64,000 bases of DNA from Camellia lanceoleosa (GCA_025200525.1 CM045763.1:158602246-158666245); one strand, 5' to 3'; counted from the stretch's first letter, positions 22,241-34,718 are shown. The notes: generated from the sequence alone by a model not told the origin. Numbers and translations are program-made.

Positions 22241-24233
22241 CGGTTTGGGCCCTCAAGATTAAAAAAGAGGTCATCAAGCAAATTGACGCAGGGTTCCTAC
22301 TGGTATCTGAATACCCGACTTGGTTGGCCAACATTGTTCCAATACCGAAGAAGGATGGCAAGATCAGGGTATGCGTGGATTTCAGGGATTTTATCAGAGC
22401 TAGTCCAAAGGACGACTTTCCCTTGCCGCATATTGATGAGTTAGTGGACTTCACAGCGGGGCATGCTTTGCTTTCGTTCATGGATGGATTCTCGGGCTAT
22501 AATCAAATAGTGATGGCACCTGAAGACCGGGAGAAGACTACTTTCACCACCCCGTAGGGGACATACTGCTACAGAGTGACGCCATTTGGGTTGAAGAATG
22601 TTGGAGCTACATATCAACGGGCCGCGACCACGATATTACACGACATGATCTACAAAGAGGTTGAGGTGTACGTGGACGACATGATTGTCAAGTCCAAAGA
22701 AAGGGAGGGCCACTACACTGCCTTGCAAAAGTTCTTCCAAAGGATCAGAGAATTTCGGTTGCGGCTGAATCCTCAAAAGTGTACGTTCGGTGTTACAGCG
22801 GGGAAAATGCTAGGGTTCTTGATTACACAGAGAGGTATCAAAGTCGACCCTTCCAAAATCAAGGCCATCTTAGAAATGCAACCACCAAGGACTGAAAAAG
22901 ATGTGCGAGGCTTTCTGGGTAAAGTGCAATTCATAAGACGGTTTATTTCAAAATTAACCTTGACTTGTGAACCACTTTTTGGTCTCTTGAAGAAAGGAAA
23001 AAATTCCAATGGGACGGCCAATGCCAAGCTGCTTTTGAACAGATCAAGGAATACTTACAGAACCCGCCCGTGTTGTCACTGCTAGAGCTAGGGAGACGGT
23101 TGATTTTGTATCTTTCAATAACTGAGACTACAATGGGTTGCATGCTCGCGCAAGAATCAAAGGACAAAGTGGAGAGAGCCATCTACTACCTAAGCAAGAA
23201 GATGCTGGAGTATGAGACTCGCTGCACACCATTGGAAAAGGCTTGCTTAGCCTTGGTATGGGCTACCAGGAAGCTGTGACACTACCTGTTAGCTCACTCT
23301 GTAATGTTGGTTTCAAGATTAGATGCCATCAAATATCTCTTTGAGAAACCGGCACTTACGGGTAGGCTAGCTCGTTGGTTGTTGTTGTTTTCCGAATTCG
23401 ATCTGAAATATGTGACTCGCAAGTCAGTCAAGGGAAGAGCAGTAGCAGATTTCTTAGCCGATCATCCAGTGGAAGGACGTGAAGCAGTTGATTACTTATT
23501 CCCAGATGAGGCCATTTTGCATATCGACGACGAGTTTTGGACGATGTACTTTGACGGAGCATCAAACCAGTACGGGTATGGAGTAGGGGTGTTGCTGATA
23601 GCACCCAACAAGTCCCGTATCCCTCTAGCATTCAAGCTCCGGTTCAAAGTCTCAAACAACGGAGCAGAGTATGAAGCATGCATTGCTGGCTTAGAAGCAG
23701 CCCTGGAACTAGGGGCAAAACGGTTGGACGTCATCGGGGACTCGAACCTTGTTGTATCTCAAGCAAAAGGAGATTGGAAAGTCAAAGAAGAAAAGATGAT
23801 AATGTATCACCAGACCTTGGATTTGTTAATTCCTCGGTTTGAGAAGCTAAACTTTGCTCATCTATTAAGGGAGAACAACAGGTTCGCAGATGCACTAACA
23901 ACTCTATCTTCTATGATAGACATCCCTTTTGGAGTCCGGATGCGTCTGATCATCATCGACCAGAAATTTGTGCCGGCTTACGAGTCGATTGCTGCTATAG
24001 ATGAGGTTTAAGATGAAAACCCCTGGTATTACGATGTCTGGAACTTCTTCGAGAAGGAAGCATACCCACCAGGGGCAAATGCCAAGGATAAAAGGGCAAT
24101 CAGAAGAATGGCCGTTCAGTTCATCATCTGCTGGGGAAAACTGTATAAGAGAGGTCATCTGGGAATGCATAAGCTGTGTGTTGACGTTGAAGAATCGAAG
24201 CGCCTGATGGAGGCCATCCATGGAGGGGAATGT
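22236..24233 (+). pseudogene. RT, RNase H and archaeal-type RNase H of element B
   Basis: RT copies RNA into DNA and RNase H removes the template. RT: WLANIVPIPKKDGKIRVCVDF (about 22324-22385), FMDGFSGYNQI (first catalytic Asp), PFGLKNVGATYQR, then the YVDDMIVKS active site near 22669. A TAG at 22556 sits in the middle. The frame changes near 23000; the classical RNase H continues as IYYLSKKMLEYETRCTPLEK and ends with a TGA at 23277 inside RKLxHYL. The second RNase H follows (23530-23930): MYFDGASNQYGYGVG, NNGAEYEACIAGLEAAL, VIGDSNLVVSQ, RFADAL. This extra RNase H marks the Tat lineage. A TAA lies at 24009. The segment ends at IHGGEC, cut by element C; integrase resumes at 33679. Confidence 0.9.
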
Positions 24234-26825
24234 TGTAACAACCCTCATCTTGACTTAGCCATGCTTGCATACATTTTTGTATGATCTTGTCTTGTCATGT
24301 TTATAAATCTTGTTATCTTGTTTTGCTTTGCTTTGTTACGTGTTACTTGCTTGATCTTGTACCTTGCTTGGTGTGTAGCCCAGGTCAGCTTAGCCTAGTT
24401 CGCCTTTGAACCTTTGCACTTAGAACCATTTTGGAACCACTTGGTTGACCTCCATCTTCACCCCCGGCATCTTTGCCGAGATGTCACTCTTTGGGCCGAA
24501 GTGTTTAGAGCCAAGGCCGAGATGTTTTGTACTAGTGATCTTTGTCCTTGGGCAGGTATGGCCTAGACCGAGATGTGGCACACCCAGGCCAAGGTGTGGC
24601 ACAGCTTAGTCAAGTGTCGTCCTCCCTAGCCGATGTCGTTGTTATCTTGTTGCCGAAGCTTTGACTTTAGCCGATGTCTTTGATTGCCGATGTGTCTTGC
24701 CTTAGCTTGCTGTATACACTTTGTCATAGACTTGTCTCATCAATCAGTCACCTTTTTGAGTTAAACCAACCCGGTGGCGCCACGTGTCCGAGCTGAAGGT
24801 TAAGTCAGCCGACAGACTTAGAAACAAATCATTTTGTCTCAAAGCCTTGTTTTTAGAGAGAGAAGCTCTAGAGGAAGAAGGAGGAGTTCTTAGAGAGAGA
24901 AGTACAGTTCCGAGCTTGATCTTTGAGGATCGAACCGTTAGATTTGTGTTTTGAGGTTAGATTCTTGCTCTACTCTGATTGTTCTTATTGATTACCGAGC
25001 TGCGTTGCATGATCGCATTTGTTTTGCATGCCATGCATTGGCTTGAAGTTGGTTTTGAAAGAGAAAATAATGTTCATGTGTTCTAGAAGAAAAGTTTCGT
25101 TTTGATCCGAAAGTTTGGAACAAGAATCATGTTTCTGTGTTTATTCTTGCATGGTCTTCTTGTATGGGTACCCAGGTCCATGTTTTTGAACTCTTGGCAT
25201 GAAATCTCAGATTTTATATAAGCAAGTTATGATTCTAGCATGCATGTTCTTGACGATCTTGTCCCTTGCATTCTTCAAGGGGAAACCCAGGATTTTCCCC
25301 AATTTCGTTTTGTGTGTGGTCGTCAGGACCATACCTCGGCAAGGAGGTGTGGGACCTCGGATAGACCTGGATGATACCCAGTGTGTTTCCATGAGATGGA
25401 AACCGTGTCTTGACACTCAGCATGTTTTTCTTTGTTATTGATTTAGATTCGGTGGGAGTGCCGAGATCATTACATGTATGTAAAGCTTGTTTTGAGAATG
25501 AGATTTGCCATGTGATTTGTCAGGACTTTGATCTTTGCTTTGAGCTTACACCTGAAGAGCTAGGTGAGTGGTATTTTTAATAAAGCTATGTTATACTGTT
25601 TTGATAAATCTTGTCTTGCTTTGTTTTGATGAAAGTATTTGTTAAGCATGAATGATTAGCCTATTTCGATGTATCAAGTATAAGCTTTGTTTTGATGTTA
25701 TCTTAAAAGTCCCTTGTACTGGAGGACTATAAACTTTCGCGGTACTAAGTGTAAAAGTCCCTTGTATTGGAGGACTATAAACTTTCGCGGTACTAAGTGT
25801 AAAAGTCCCTTGTGCTGGAGGACTATAAACTTTCGCAGCACTAAGTATAAAAAAGGATACGGTCCTTTCTTGGAACACAAGTCCCTCGTGCTGGAGAACT
25901 CTAAACTTTCGCAGCACCATTTGTCAAAAAGGGCTGCGGGCCTAAGTGACACTAGTCTCTTGTAGTAAAAGGAAACGGTCCTTTCTTTGAAAAGCCATTG
26001 TGTTAAAAAGGGCTACGGGCCTAAGTAACACAAGTCCCTCGTGCTGGAGGACCCTAAACTTCATGACACCATTTTGTCTAAGCAATGCGGATCGTGACAA
26101 ATTCCTTGTTTTGCCACTAATGGATTACTACACGGACTGTTTGTTTGGAAAGCTTTGGCTATGATTTGCCGATGTTAGTAAGCATCCCTTGAAACTTGTA
26201 AGACTTGATAGATGAATACGGTTCATCCCTTGTTTTGGTAAAGTTTTGTTGTATTTTGCTTTGAAAGGACATCGGCTAATACTTGTATGGTTTTGGCATG
26301 TTTTTGTTTCGTAAAGACTTCGGCTATATTCATGCAAAACCTTTATTACTAGTACCATTCACTCAGTTTCCATACTCACCCTCTCTATATATATGTAGGT
26401 GATGAGCAGGACGGCGGCGACGCCTAGATGTGTTTGCAAGCTTGTTTTGGATTCTTGATTTACGTCGGCTTTGTTTTGTATTCATGTCGGCAATTCTGTT
26501 TCACGTCGGCCAATCTTGAAAATCATGCTTCTTGGCTTGTATTTCCTGTATTTTGTACATGTCGGCTTAGAAGCCTTTTGATCAAGATGTGATTTGCATT
26601 TTGTTATTTATGGATTGGTTGTAAGATCATATTGTATATGTCTTCTCATTTGATCTACGCACAGCTCTTATGGACCACTTGTACTTTAAGTTATTGCTTC
26701 CGCATTCGTAAGCCCCCATATATTATACTCTGATTGTGTGTGATCTTTGTAAGTTGGCCTTCGGTAATCTCGGATTACTGGCCATCATGGCACCATCCTC
26801 CTAGGGGCGGGTTGGGGTCGTGACA
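24234..26825 (+). repeat. 5' LTR of element C
   Basis: Begins TGTAACAACCCTC and ends GGGTCGTGACA. Contains a tandem block at 25709-26075. Near its end ACTCACCCTCTCTATATATATG precedes a TAG/GTGATGAG splice-like junction also present in LTR F. Short ORFs here are repeated in the 3' LTR and are not genes. Confidence 0.95.
25709..26075. repeat. Short tandem repeats inside 5' LTR of element C
   Basis: Units of about 47 bases contain AAGTCCCTTGTACTGGAGGA followed by CTATAAACTTTCGCGGTACT. Three adjacent units (25709-25850) precede more diverged ones separated by AAAAAGGGCTGCGGGCCTAA-type blocks. The same array occurs at 32568-32935 in the 3' LTR. Each unit carries CCGCGAAAGTTTATAG on the minus strand. 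Confidence 0.85.
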
Positions 26826-26827
26826 GA

Positions 26828-26841
26828 ATGGTATCAGAGCA
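26828..26841 (+). other. Primer binding site of element C (initiator Met tRNA type)
   Basis: TGGTATCAGAGCAC lies two bases after the LTR. TGGTATCAGAGC is the well-known primer site complementary to the 3' end of plant initiator Met tRNA. Confidence 0.93.
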
Positions 26842-27040
26842 CAAGTTCCTCAGCATACGTTATTCACACACTTTGAGTCCTAAAGAGCATAGGATTTCCC
26901 TTGGAAAGATGTTAGGATTGTACCATAGTGTTTGCTATTTGAACCAAGTGTGCAATGTCTTGACATGCCTATTTGTTATTTGCCTATGTGGTTGGTTGCT
27001 TATTTTGTTTTAAAGTCACGCTTTGCATACTCATAGCATC
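26842..27040 (+). other. Leader of element C
   Basis: Short untranslated stretch between primer site and the gag start ATG at 27041. The small ORF 26828-27013 is not supported. Confidence 0.6.
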
Positions 27041-30000
27041 ATGAGGAGAGGTAGACCCCCACTGGGCCGAGATCAGTCCGAAGACAGATTGGATAGACTG
27101 GAAAGATTAGTTGAAGGTTTGGCCCGCGAGTTGAGGCAAACATGACAGCAGTATGCTAGTACCACTTCGACCCAAGCCGAACAGACAAACGGCCGAAATG
27201 TAGTCCCGCCTCCACCTCCTCCAGTGCCGCAAGTTCCTCCGCAGCCAGCTTTGTATGGGGATGGCACGATAGCTTTAATCAGGGAGTTCAAGAAAATGAA
27301 ACCACCGAGATTCTCTGGGGGTATAGAGCCAATGAAGGCCGAGGCATGGGTCTTGGAAATGGAGAAATTGTTCGAGATCTTCCCCAGCACCGACACTCAG
27401 AAGGTAACATTGGCAGCGTTCACCCTGGATGATGGCGCTCGCAGATGGTGGATGATGATTCGAGGAAGCAATCCAGACTTAACCTAGACCAGATTTCTGG
27501 AGTTGTTTTACAACAAACATTTTTCCCTCAGTGTTCGAAACCGCAAGGCTACTGAATTTCAGACTTTGGCGCAAGGCAACCGAACAGTGGCGGAATACGA
27601 TCGCGCTTTTACTGAATTGGCAAGGTTTGCACCTCACATGGCCAACGATGAATATATGAAGGATAGAAAGTTTGAAGGTGGGCTTCGTGGACCGATTCAA
27701 GACCGGGTTAACCTGCACAATATGCCGACCTATGCCGAAGTATTGGACAAAGCCATTTTGGCCGAAGCTAACTTGAACAGATACCAGAGCTCAGGAGAGA
27801 ATCAATGAAGAGGCGAGAACCATGATACGAAACCGCAGTTGGGCACCAAGAAGAAGACGAACAAGGGCAGTACTGGTTATCTAAGGCAGGAAGGTAATAC
27901 TAAGCCGACGTGTTCGGATTGTGGGAAGCAACATTTCGGGGTCTGTCGTCGGACGTTTGGAGCTTGTTATGAATATGGAGAAATGGGTCATTACGTGAGA
28001 GATTGTCCTAAGACAAAGGCTGAAAACAGCAAGAAAGGTGAGAGCACCTCAGGTACCGTTCAAAAGGGTAACGTGGGGAAAGGACAGGTGAGGCAGGGCA
28101 GAGTGTTTGCACTAGTACCCGGAGACACTCAGAATGCTGAGGCAGTGGTGTTAGGTATGCTCTCTATTTGCTCTCTAGATGCTTATGTGTTGATTGATTC
28201 GGGTTCTACGCATTCGTTTGTATCTGCTAAGTTTGCCGAGCAGATTGATAGGAAACTAGAACCCCTTGATCATGTATTATCTGTGTCTACTCCATCTGGG
28301 AAATCTATGATTATTGCATCCATCTATAGAGCATGTGTTGTTATGATTGAGAATGTTGAATTGTTAGTTAATTTAATGCCATTGGACATAGCCTATTTTG
28401 ATGTTATACTGGGAATGGATTGGTTAGTGGCGAATTGCGCATCTATTAATTGTGTTTCGAAAAGTGTCACACTGAAACCCCCAAATCTAGCCGAGGTTAT
28501 TTTTCAGGGTAAATGAATAGTGCCCCCACCTTACTTAATCTCATCCATGAAGGCCTATAAGTTGATCCAAAAAGGGTGTAAGGGTTATCCGTGTAGTATA
28601 CTGAGTAATCAGAATGGAAATGCTATTTTAGCCGACATTCCAGTTGTCAATGAATTCGCCGACGTCTTTCCGAATGATTTGCCTGGCCACTACGAGTTTT
28701 TAGTAATGCCTTTTAGGGTGACCAATGCCCCTGCTGCATTCATGGATTTAATGAACAGAGTCTTCAAGCCACACTTAGATGAGTTTGTAGTCGTCTTCAT
28801 TGATGATATATTAATCTATTCCAAGAGTGAAGCTGAACATGAGAGTCATTTGAGACTTGCTTTACAGATTTTGAGAGACCGGAAACTGTATGCTAAGTTT
28901 AACAAGTGTGAGTTTTGGCTTTCTACTATTTCATTTCTGGGTCATGTGATAAATGAAGAGGGTATCTCAGTTGATCCTAGCAAAATTGAAGCCGTAGTGA
29001 ATTGGCCGAGGCCGACTAATGTGTCCGAGGTTCGAAGTTTTCTTGGGTTGGCAGGTTATTACAGGAAATTCGTGAAAGATTTATCCAAGATTGCAATTCC
29101 ATTGACGCAATTGACTAAGAAGGGATCACCGTATGAATGGACTGAAGATCGGGAGTCTGCTTTCCAGGAACTGAAGACGAGGTTGGTTACAGCACCAGTA
29201 CTTGTACTTCCATCAGGTAATGAGGAGTTTCATATCTATAGTGATGCGTCGCATAAGGGTTTGGGTTGTGTATTAATGCAAGGGGGTAAAGTCATAGCAT
29301 ATGCATCTCGTCAATTGAAGCCACATGAAAAGAACTATCCTACCCATGATTTGGAACTAGCAACCGTTGTATTCGCTTTAAAGATTTGGCGTCATTACTT
29401 GTATGGAGCTTCTTGTCAGGTTTTTACAGATCACAAGAGCTTGAAGTACCTATTCACTCAGAAGGAATTGAATTTGAGACAAAGAAGATGACTTGAGTTG
29501 TTGAAAGACTACGATATGCAAATTCAATATCACCCAGGAAAAGCTAACAGCGTAGCCGACGCTCTGAGCAGAAAGTCAGTCGGAAATTTGGCATGTCTAA
29601 CCATGATCTCAGTAGAACCAACTATTGTTGAAGAAGTAAAGGCAAGACAAATGGAGGATGAATTCTTCAGAAGGGTAGCCGAGGAGATTGTTACAAAGCC
29701 GAGACCAGGGTACACTATAGAGAACCAAGTGCTCAAGTTTGAAGGAAGATTGTGTGTGGCCGACGTTCCAGAGTTGAAAAGGAAAATTTTGCTGGAAGCT
29801 CATAATTCCAAGTTTTCCATTCATCCAGGAAATACCAAAATGTACCGAGATGTGAAACAGACGTTTTGGTGGCCAAATATGAAGAGAGAAATAGCCGAAT
29901 TCGTGTCCCAGTGTTTGCATTGTCAGCAAGTAAAAGCAGAACATCAGAGACCGGCAGGACTTCTTCAACCTTTGCCGATTCCTGAGTGGAAATGGGAACA

Positions 30001-31078
30001 CATCTCCATGGATTTTGTGATTGGTTTGCCGAAAACATAGAAAGGTATGGATTCGATTTGGGTTGTTGTTGATAGATTAACTAAGTCAGCACACTTTTTA
30101 CCTGTTAAGACTACCTTCAACACCAATCAACTTGCCTTGTTATATGTGAACGAGATTGTTAGACTTCATGGGGTGCCGATGTCAATTGTGTCAGACAGAG
30201 ATCCTAAATTTGTTTCCAGATTTTGGCAGAGTCTACAGAGGGCTTTCGAGGCGAGATTTAGTCTGACTTTTCATCCCTAGACGGATGGGCAAACAGAGAG
30301 AACAATTCAGACACTTGAAGATATGCTTAGACTTTGTGTATTGGACTTCCAAGGAAATTGGGGAGTGCATTTGCCCTTATTAGAATTCGCTTACAACAAC
30401 AGTTATCAAGCTAGTATTGGCATGGCACCGTATGAGGCTCTGTATGGAAGAAAATGCAGGTCACCGATATGCTGGACCGAAGTTGGAGACAGAGCTCTGC
30501 TTGGTCCCGAACTAATTCAAGTAACAACAGAGAAGATTAGACTTATCCAACAGAGGATTAGAACTGCCCAGAGCCGACAAAAGAGCTATGCCGACCAGAG
30601 AAGGAATGAGTTAGAATTTGAAGTTGGGGATCATGTATTCCTGAAAGTTTCACCAATGAAAGGAGTTTCCAGATTTGGGAAGAAAGGTAAGTTAGCGCCC
30701 CGTTATATTCGGCCATTTGAAATTCTTGACAAGGTCAACTCCGTTGCCTACAGACTTGCTTTACCACCCGAGTTGAGCCAAGTCCATAATGTGTTCCATG
30801 TTTCGATGTTAAGGAAGTATATTCGGGATCCACTGCATGTGATTGACTATTCTGGGATTGAAGTTAACGAGAATTTAGACTATGAAGAGAAGCCGATGTG
30901 TATTATCGATAGACAAGTTAGACAGTTGAGAAACAAGTCGATAACAATGGTAAAGGTGGAATGGAAAGAGCATTACGGCAAGGAGGCCACATGGGAAATG
31001 GAAGAGGAAATGAGAATTCGACATCCAGAGTTATTCTTGGAACAAGGTAACCTAAGTTTGGGGACCAAACTTCTTTAA
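27041..31078 (+). pseudogene. gag-pol of element C: Gag, protease, truncated RT, RNase H, integrase, chromodomain-like tail
   Basis: One frame, no frameshift, 27041-31078, broken by stops at 27143, 27485, 27806, 28514, 29489, 30038 and 30278. Order: capsid (MKPPRFSGGIEPMKAEAW, VAEYDRAFTELARFAPH); zinc knuckle with its second Cys changed to Tyr (CYEYGEMGHYVRDC); protease (VLIDSGSTHSFVSAKF); RT, where FPNDLPG jumps directly to HYEFLVMPF, losing roughly the first 130 residues including the first catalytic Asp, but keeping FIDDILIYS; RNase H ([16 protein letters not shown]); integrase with HHCC zinc finger (HPGNTKMYRD, CLHCQQVK) and core Asp-Asp-Glu (MDFVIGL, SDRDPKF, TDGQTER); GPY/F region ([13 protein letters not shown]); chromodomain-like end ([16 protein letters not shown]). 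The start ATG is chosen because the frame extends through MRRGRPPLGRDQSEDRLDRL. Confidence 0.94.
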
Positions 31079-31089
31079 GGGGGGTAGGA
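31073..31089 (+). other. Polypurine tract of element C
   Basis: CTTTAAGGGGGGTAGGA precedes the 3' LTR start TGTAACAACC. It overlaps the gag-pol stop codon TAA. Confidence 0.85.
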
Positions 31090-33678
31090 TGTAACAACCC
31101 TCATCTTGACTTAGCCATGCTTGCATACATTTTTGTATGATCTTGTCTTGTCATGTTTATAAATCTTGTTATCTTGTTTTGCCTTGCTTTGTTACGTGTT
31201 ACTTGCTTGATCTTGTACCTTGCTTGGTGTGTAGCCCAGGTCAGCTTAGCCTAGTTCGCCTTTGAACCTTTGCACTTAGAACCATTTTGGAACCACTTGG
31301 TTGACCTCCATCTTCACCCCCGGCATGTTTGCCGAGATGTCACTCTTTGGGCCGAAGTGTTTAGACCCAAGGCCGAGATGTTTTGTACTAGTGATCTTTG
31401 TCCTTGGACAGGTATGGCCTAGACCGAGATGTGGCACACCCAAAGTTAAGGTGTGGCTTAGTCAAGTCAAGTGTCGTCCTCCCTAGCCGATGTCGTTGTT
31501 ATCTTGTTGCCGAAGCTTTGACTTTAGCCGATGTCTTTGATTGCCGATGTGTCTTGCCTTAGCTTGCTGTATACACTTTGTCATAGACTTGTCTCATCAA
31601 TCAATCACCTTTTTGGGTTAAACCAACCCGGTGGCGCCACGTGTCCGAGCTGAAGGTTAAGTCAGCCGACAGACTTAGAAACAAATCATTTTGTCTCAAA
31701 GCCTTGTTTTAGAGAGAGAAGCTCTAGAGGAAGAATGAGGAGTTCTTAGAGAGAGAAGTAGAGTTCTGAGCTTGATCTTTGAGGATCGAACCGTTAGATT
31801 TGAGTTTTGAGGTTAAATTCTTGCTCTACTCTGATTGTTCTTATTCATTACCGAGCTGCGTTGCATGATCGCATTTGTTTTGCATGCCATGCATTGGTTT
31901 GAAGTTGGTTTTGAAAGAGAAAATAGTGTTCATGTGTTCTTGAAGAAAAGTCTCATTTTGATCCGAAAGTTTGGAACAAGAATCATGTTTCTGTGTTTAT
32001 TCTTGCATGGTCTTCTTGTATGGGTACCCAGGTCCATGTTTTTGAACTCTTGGCATGAAATCTCAGATTTTATATAAGCAAGTTATGATTCTAGCATGCA
32101 TGTTCTTGACGATCTTGTCCCTTGCATTCTTCAAGGGGAAACCCAGGATTTTCCCTGATTTCGTTTTGTGTGTGGTCGTCAGGACCATACCTCGGCAAGG
32201 AGGTGTGGGACCTCGGATAGACCTGGATGATACCCAGTGTGTTTCCATGAGATGGAAAACCGTGTCTTGACTCTCAGCATGTTTTGCTTTGTTATTGATT
32301 TAGATTCGGTGGGAGTGCCGAGATCATTACATGTATGTAAAGCTTGTTTTGAGAATGAGATTTGCCATGTGATTTGTCAGGACTTTGATCTTTGCTTTGA
32401 GCTTACACCTGAAGAGCTAGGCGAGTGGTATTTTTAAAAAAGCTATGTTATACTGTTTTGATAAATCTTGTCTTACTTTGTTTTGATGAAAGTATTTGTT
32501 AAGCATGAATGATTAGCCTATTTCGATGTATCAAGTATAAGCTTTGTTTTAATGTTATCTTAAAAGTCCCTTGTACTAGAGGACTATAAACTTTCGCGGT
32601 ACTAAGTGTAAAAGTCCCTTGTACTAGAGGACTATAAACTTTCGCGGTACTAAGTGTAAAAGTCCCTTGTGCTGGAGGACTATAAACTTTCGCAGCACTA
32701 AGTATAAAAAAGGATACGGTCCTTTCTTGGAACACAAGTCCCTCGTGCTGGAGGACTCTAAACTTTCGCAGCACCATTTGTCAAAAAGGGCTGCGGGCCT
32801 AAGTGACACTAGTCTCTTGTAGTAAAAGGATACAGTCCTTTCTTGGAAAAGCCATTGTGTTAAAAAGGGCTACGGGCCTAAGTAACACAAGTCCCTCGTG
32901 CTGGAGGACCCTAAACTTTCGCAGCACCATTTTGTCTAAAAGATGCGGATATGATCCCTTGTTTTGCCACTAATGGATTACTACACGGACTGTTTGTTTG
33001 GAAAGCTTTGGCTATGATTTGCCGATGTTAGTAAGCATCCCTTGAAACTTGTAAGACTTGATAGATGAATACGGTTCATCCCTTGTTTTGGTAAAGTTTT
33101 GCTGTATTTTGCTTTGAAAGGACCTCAGCTAATACTTGTATGGTTTTGGCATGTTTTTGTTTCGTAAAGACTTCGGCTATATTCATGCGAAACCTTTATT
33201 ACTAGTACAATTCACTGAGTTTCTATACTCACCCTCTCTATATATATGTAGGTGATGAGCAGGACGGCGGCGACGCCTAGATGTGTTTGCAAGCTTGTTT
33301 TGGATTCTTGATTTATGTCGGCTTTGTTTTGTATTCATGTCGGCAATTCTGTTTCACGTCGGCCAATCTTGAAAATCATGCTTCTTGGCTTGTATTTCTT
33401 GTATTTTGTACATGTCAGCTTAGAAGCCTTTTGATCAAGATGTGATTTGCATTTTGTTATTTATGGACTGGTTGTAAGATCATATTGTATATGTCTTCTC
33501 ATTTGATCTACGCACAGCTCTTATGGACTACTTGTACTTTAAGTTATTGCTTCCGCATTCGTAAGCCCCCATATATTATACTCTGATTGTGTGTGATCTT
33601 TGTAAGTTGGCCTTCGGTAATCTTGGATTACTGGCCATCATGGCACCATCCTCCTAGGGGCGGGTTGGGGTCGTGACA
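31090..33678 (+). repeat. 3' LTR of element C
   Basis: Near-identical to 24234-26825. Notable differences are a rearranged CACACCCAAAGTTAAGG block at 31436 and changes around 32930-32960. It is followed by the TSD aatgt and B's integrase. Confidence 0.95.
32568..32935. repeat. Short tandem repeats inside 3' LTR of element C
   Basis: Counterpart of the array at 25709-26075, with the same unit order. CTGGAGG has become CTAGAGG in the first two units. Confidence 0.85.
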
Positions 33679-34718
33679 AATGTGGTGCACACATGAACGG
33701 GGTGATGTTAGTGCGGAAGATCCTCAGACAAGGTTACTACTGGTCCACCATGGAGGAGGATTGTATCGGCTTTGTTCGGCGATGCCACAAATGTCAGATC
33801 CATGCAAACTGCATGAACATCCCACCGTCGAAGCTATACAATATGACTTCGCCATGGCCATTTTCAGTTTGGAGAATCGATGTGATCGGGGCTGTCACTC
33901 CAAAGGGGTCTAATGGGTATGAGTTTATTCTGGTCGCGATAGATTATTTCACAAAGTGGGTCGAGGCCCAATCTTATGCGGTGTTGAAGGCGTTGCATGT
34001 TGCGAAATTCATCAGAAACAACATCATCTGTCGCTACGGAGTCCCGAACGAGATTATTTCAGATAACGGTTCCCACTTCAAGAAGGAAGTGATTGACTTG
34101 TTGGAAAAATACAACGTGGTTTTTCATAAGTCATCCACATATCGGCCGTAGACCAACGGAGCAGTTGAGGCCGCCAACAAGAACATCAAACACATTTTGC
34201 AGAAGATGGTGGAAACCTACCGGAACTGGCCAGATAAGTTGTCATTTGCTCTGTGGGGCTATCGGACTTCGATTAGAACTTCCACTGGAGCGACTCTATA
34301 TTCATTAGTTTATGGGATGGAGGCCGTTCTACCTATCGAGATTGAAGTTCCGTCATTGAGAGTGCTGGTTGAGTGTCAGATAGCTAAGGCAGATTGGCAG
34401 CATAGCAGATTTGAAGAACTCATGCTCTTTGATGAAAGAAGACTGAAAGCACTGTACCATGTTGAAGGTTACCAGCGTAGAATTGCCAGGACTTTCAACA
34501 AGAAAGTTAAGTCCAGGAATCTGAAAGAATGAGATTTGGTGCTCAAAGACAACCGAGCTCCCATCCACGACCCTAGGGGCAAGTTCAGACCCAATTGGAC
34601 TGGTCCTTACATCATTAAGTCTATCTAGTTAGGTGGAGCTGTTGTTCTGATGGATCTAGATGGCCTAGAGTTCTCACAGTCGATCAACATGGACAAGTTG
34701 AAGAAATATTACCCCTGA
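33679..34718 (+). pseudogene. Integrase of element B
   Basis: Joins new DNA to the host chromosome. The zinc finger starts across the C insertion (HGGEC before it) and continues with GAHMNGVMLVRKILRQGYYW and RCHKCQIH. The core follows: SVWRIDVIGAVTPKG (first Asp), VPNEIISDNGSHFK (second Asp), then TNGAVEAANKNIKH (Glu). ALWGYRTSIRTSTGATLYSL is the usual plant gypsy core end. The C-terminal module GKFRPNWTGPYIIK and MDKLKKYYP closes it at about 34718. Stops lie at 34149 (TAG, where Gln is expected), 34530 (TGA) and 34626 (TAG). Homology to B's RNase H frame before C shows these are halves of one pol. Confidence 0.92.

Larger units (their letters stand above)
24234..33678 (+). mobile_element. 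Element C: chromovirus (Tekay/Del-like Ty3/gypsy), defective
   Basis: Flanked by perfect 5-bp TSDs aatgt (24229-24233 and 33679-33683). LTRs at 24234-26825 and 31090-33678 (2592 and 2589 bp) differ by about 2% by eye. Between them are an initiator-Met-type primer site, one gag-pol frame ending in a chromodomain-like tail, and a polypurine tract. C splits B's pol exactly between second RNase H and integrase; removing it restores B's frame. Chromodomain, primer site and long LTRs suggest the Tekay/Del clade. It cannot be autonomous: RT lacks its front part and there are seven premature stops. Confidence 0.95.
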
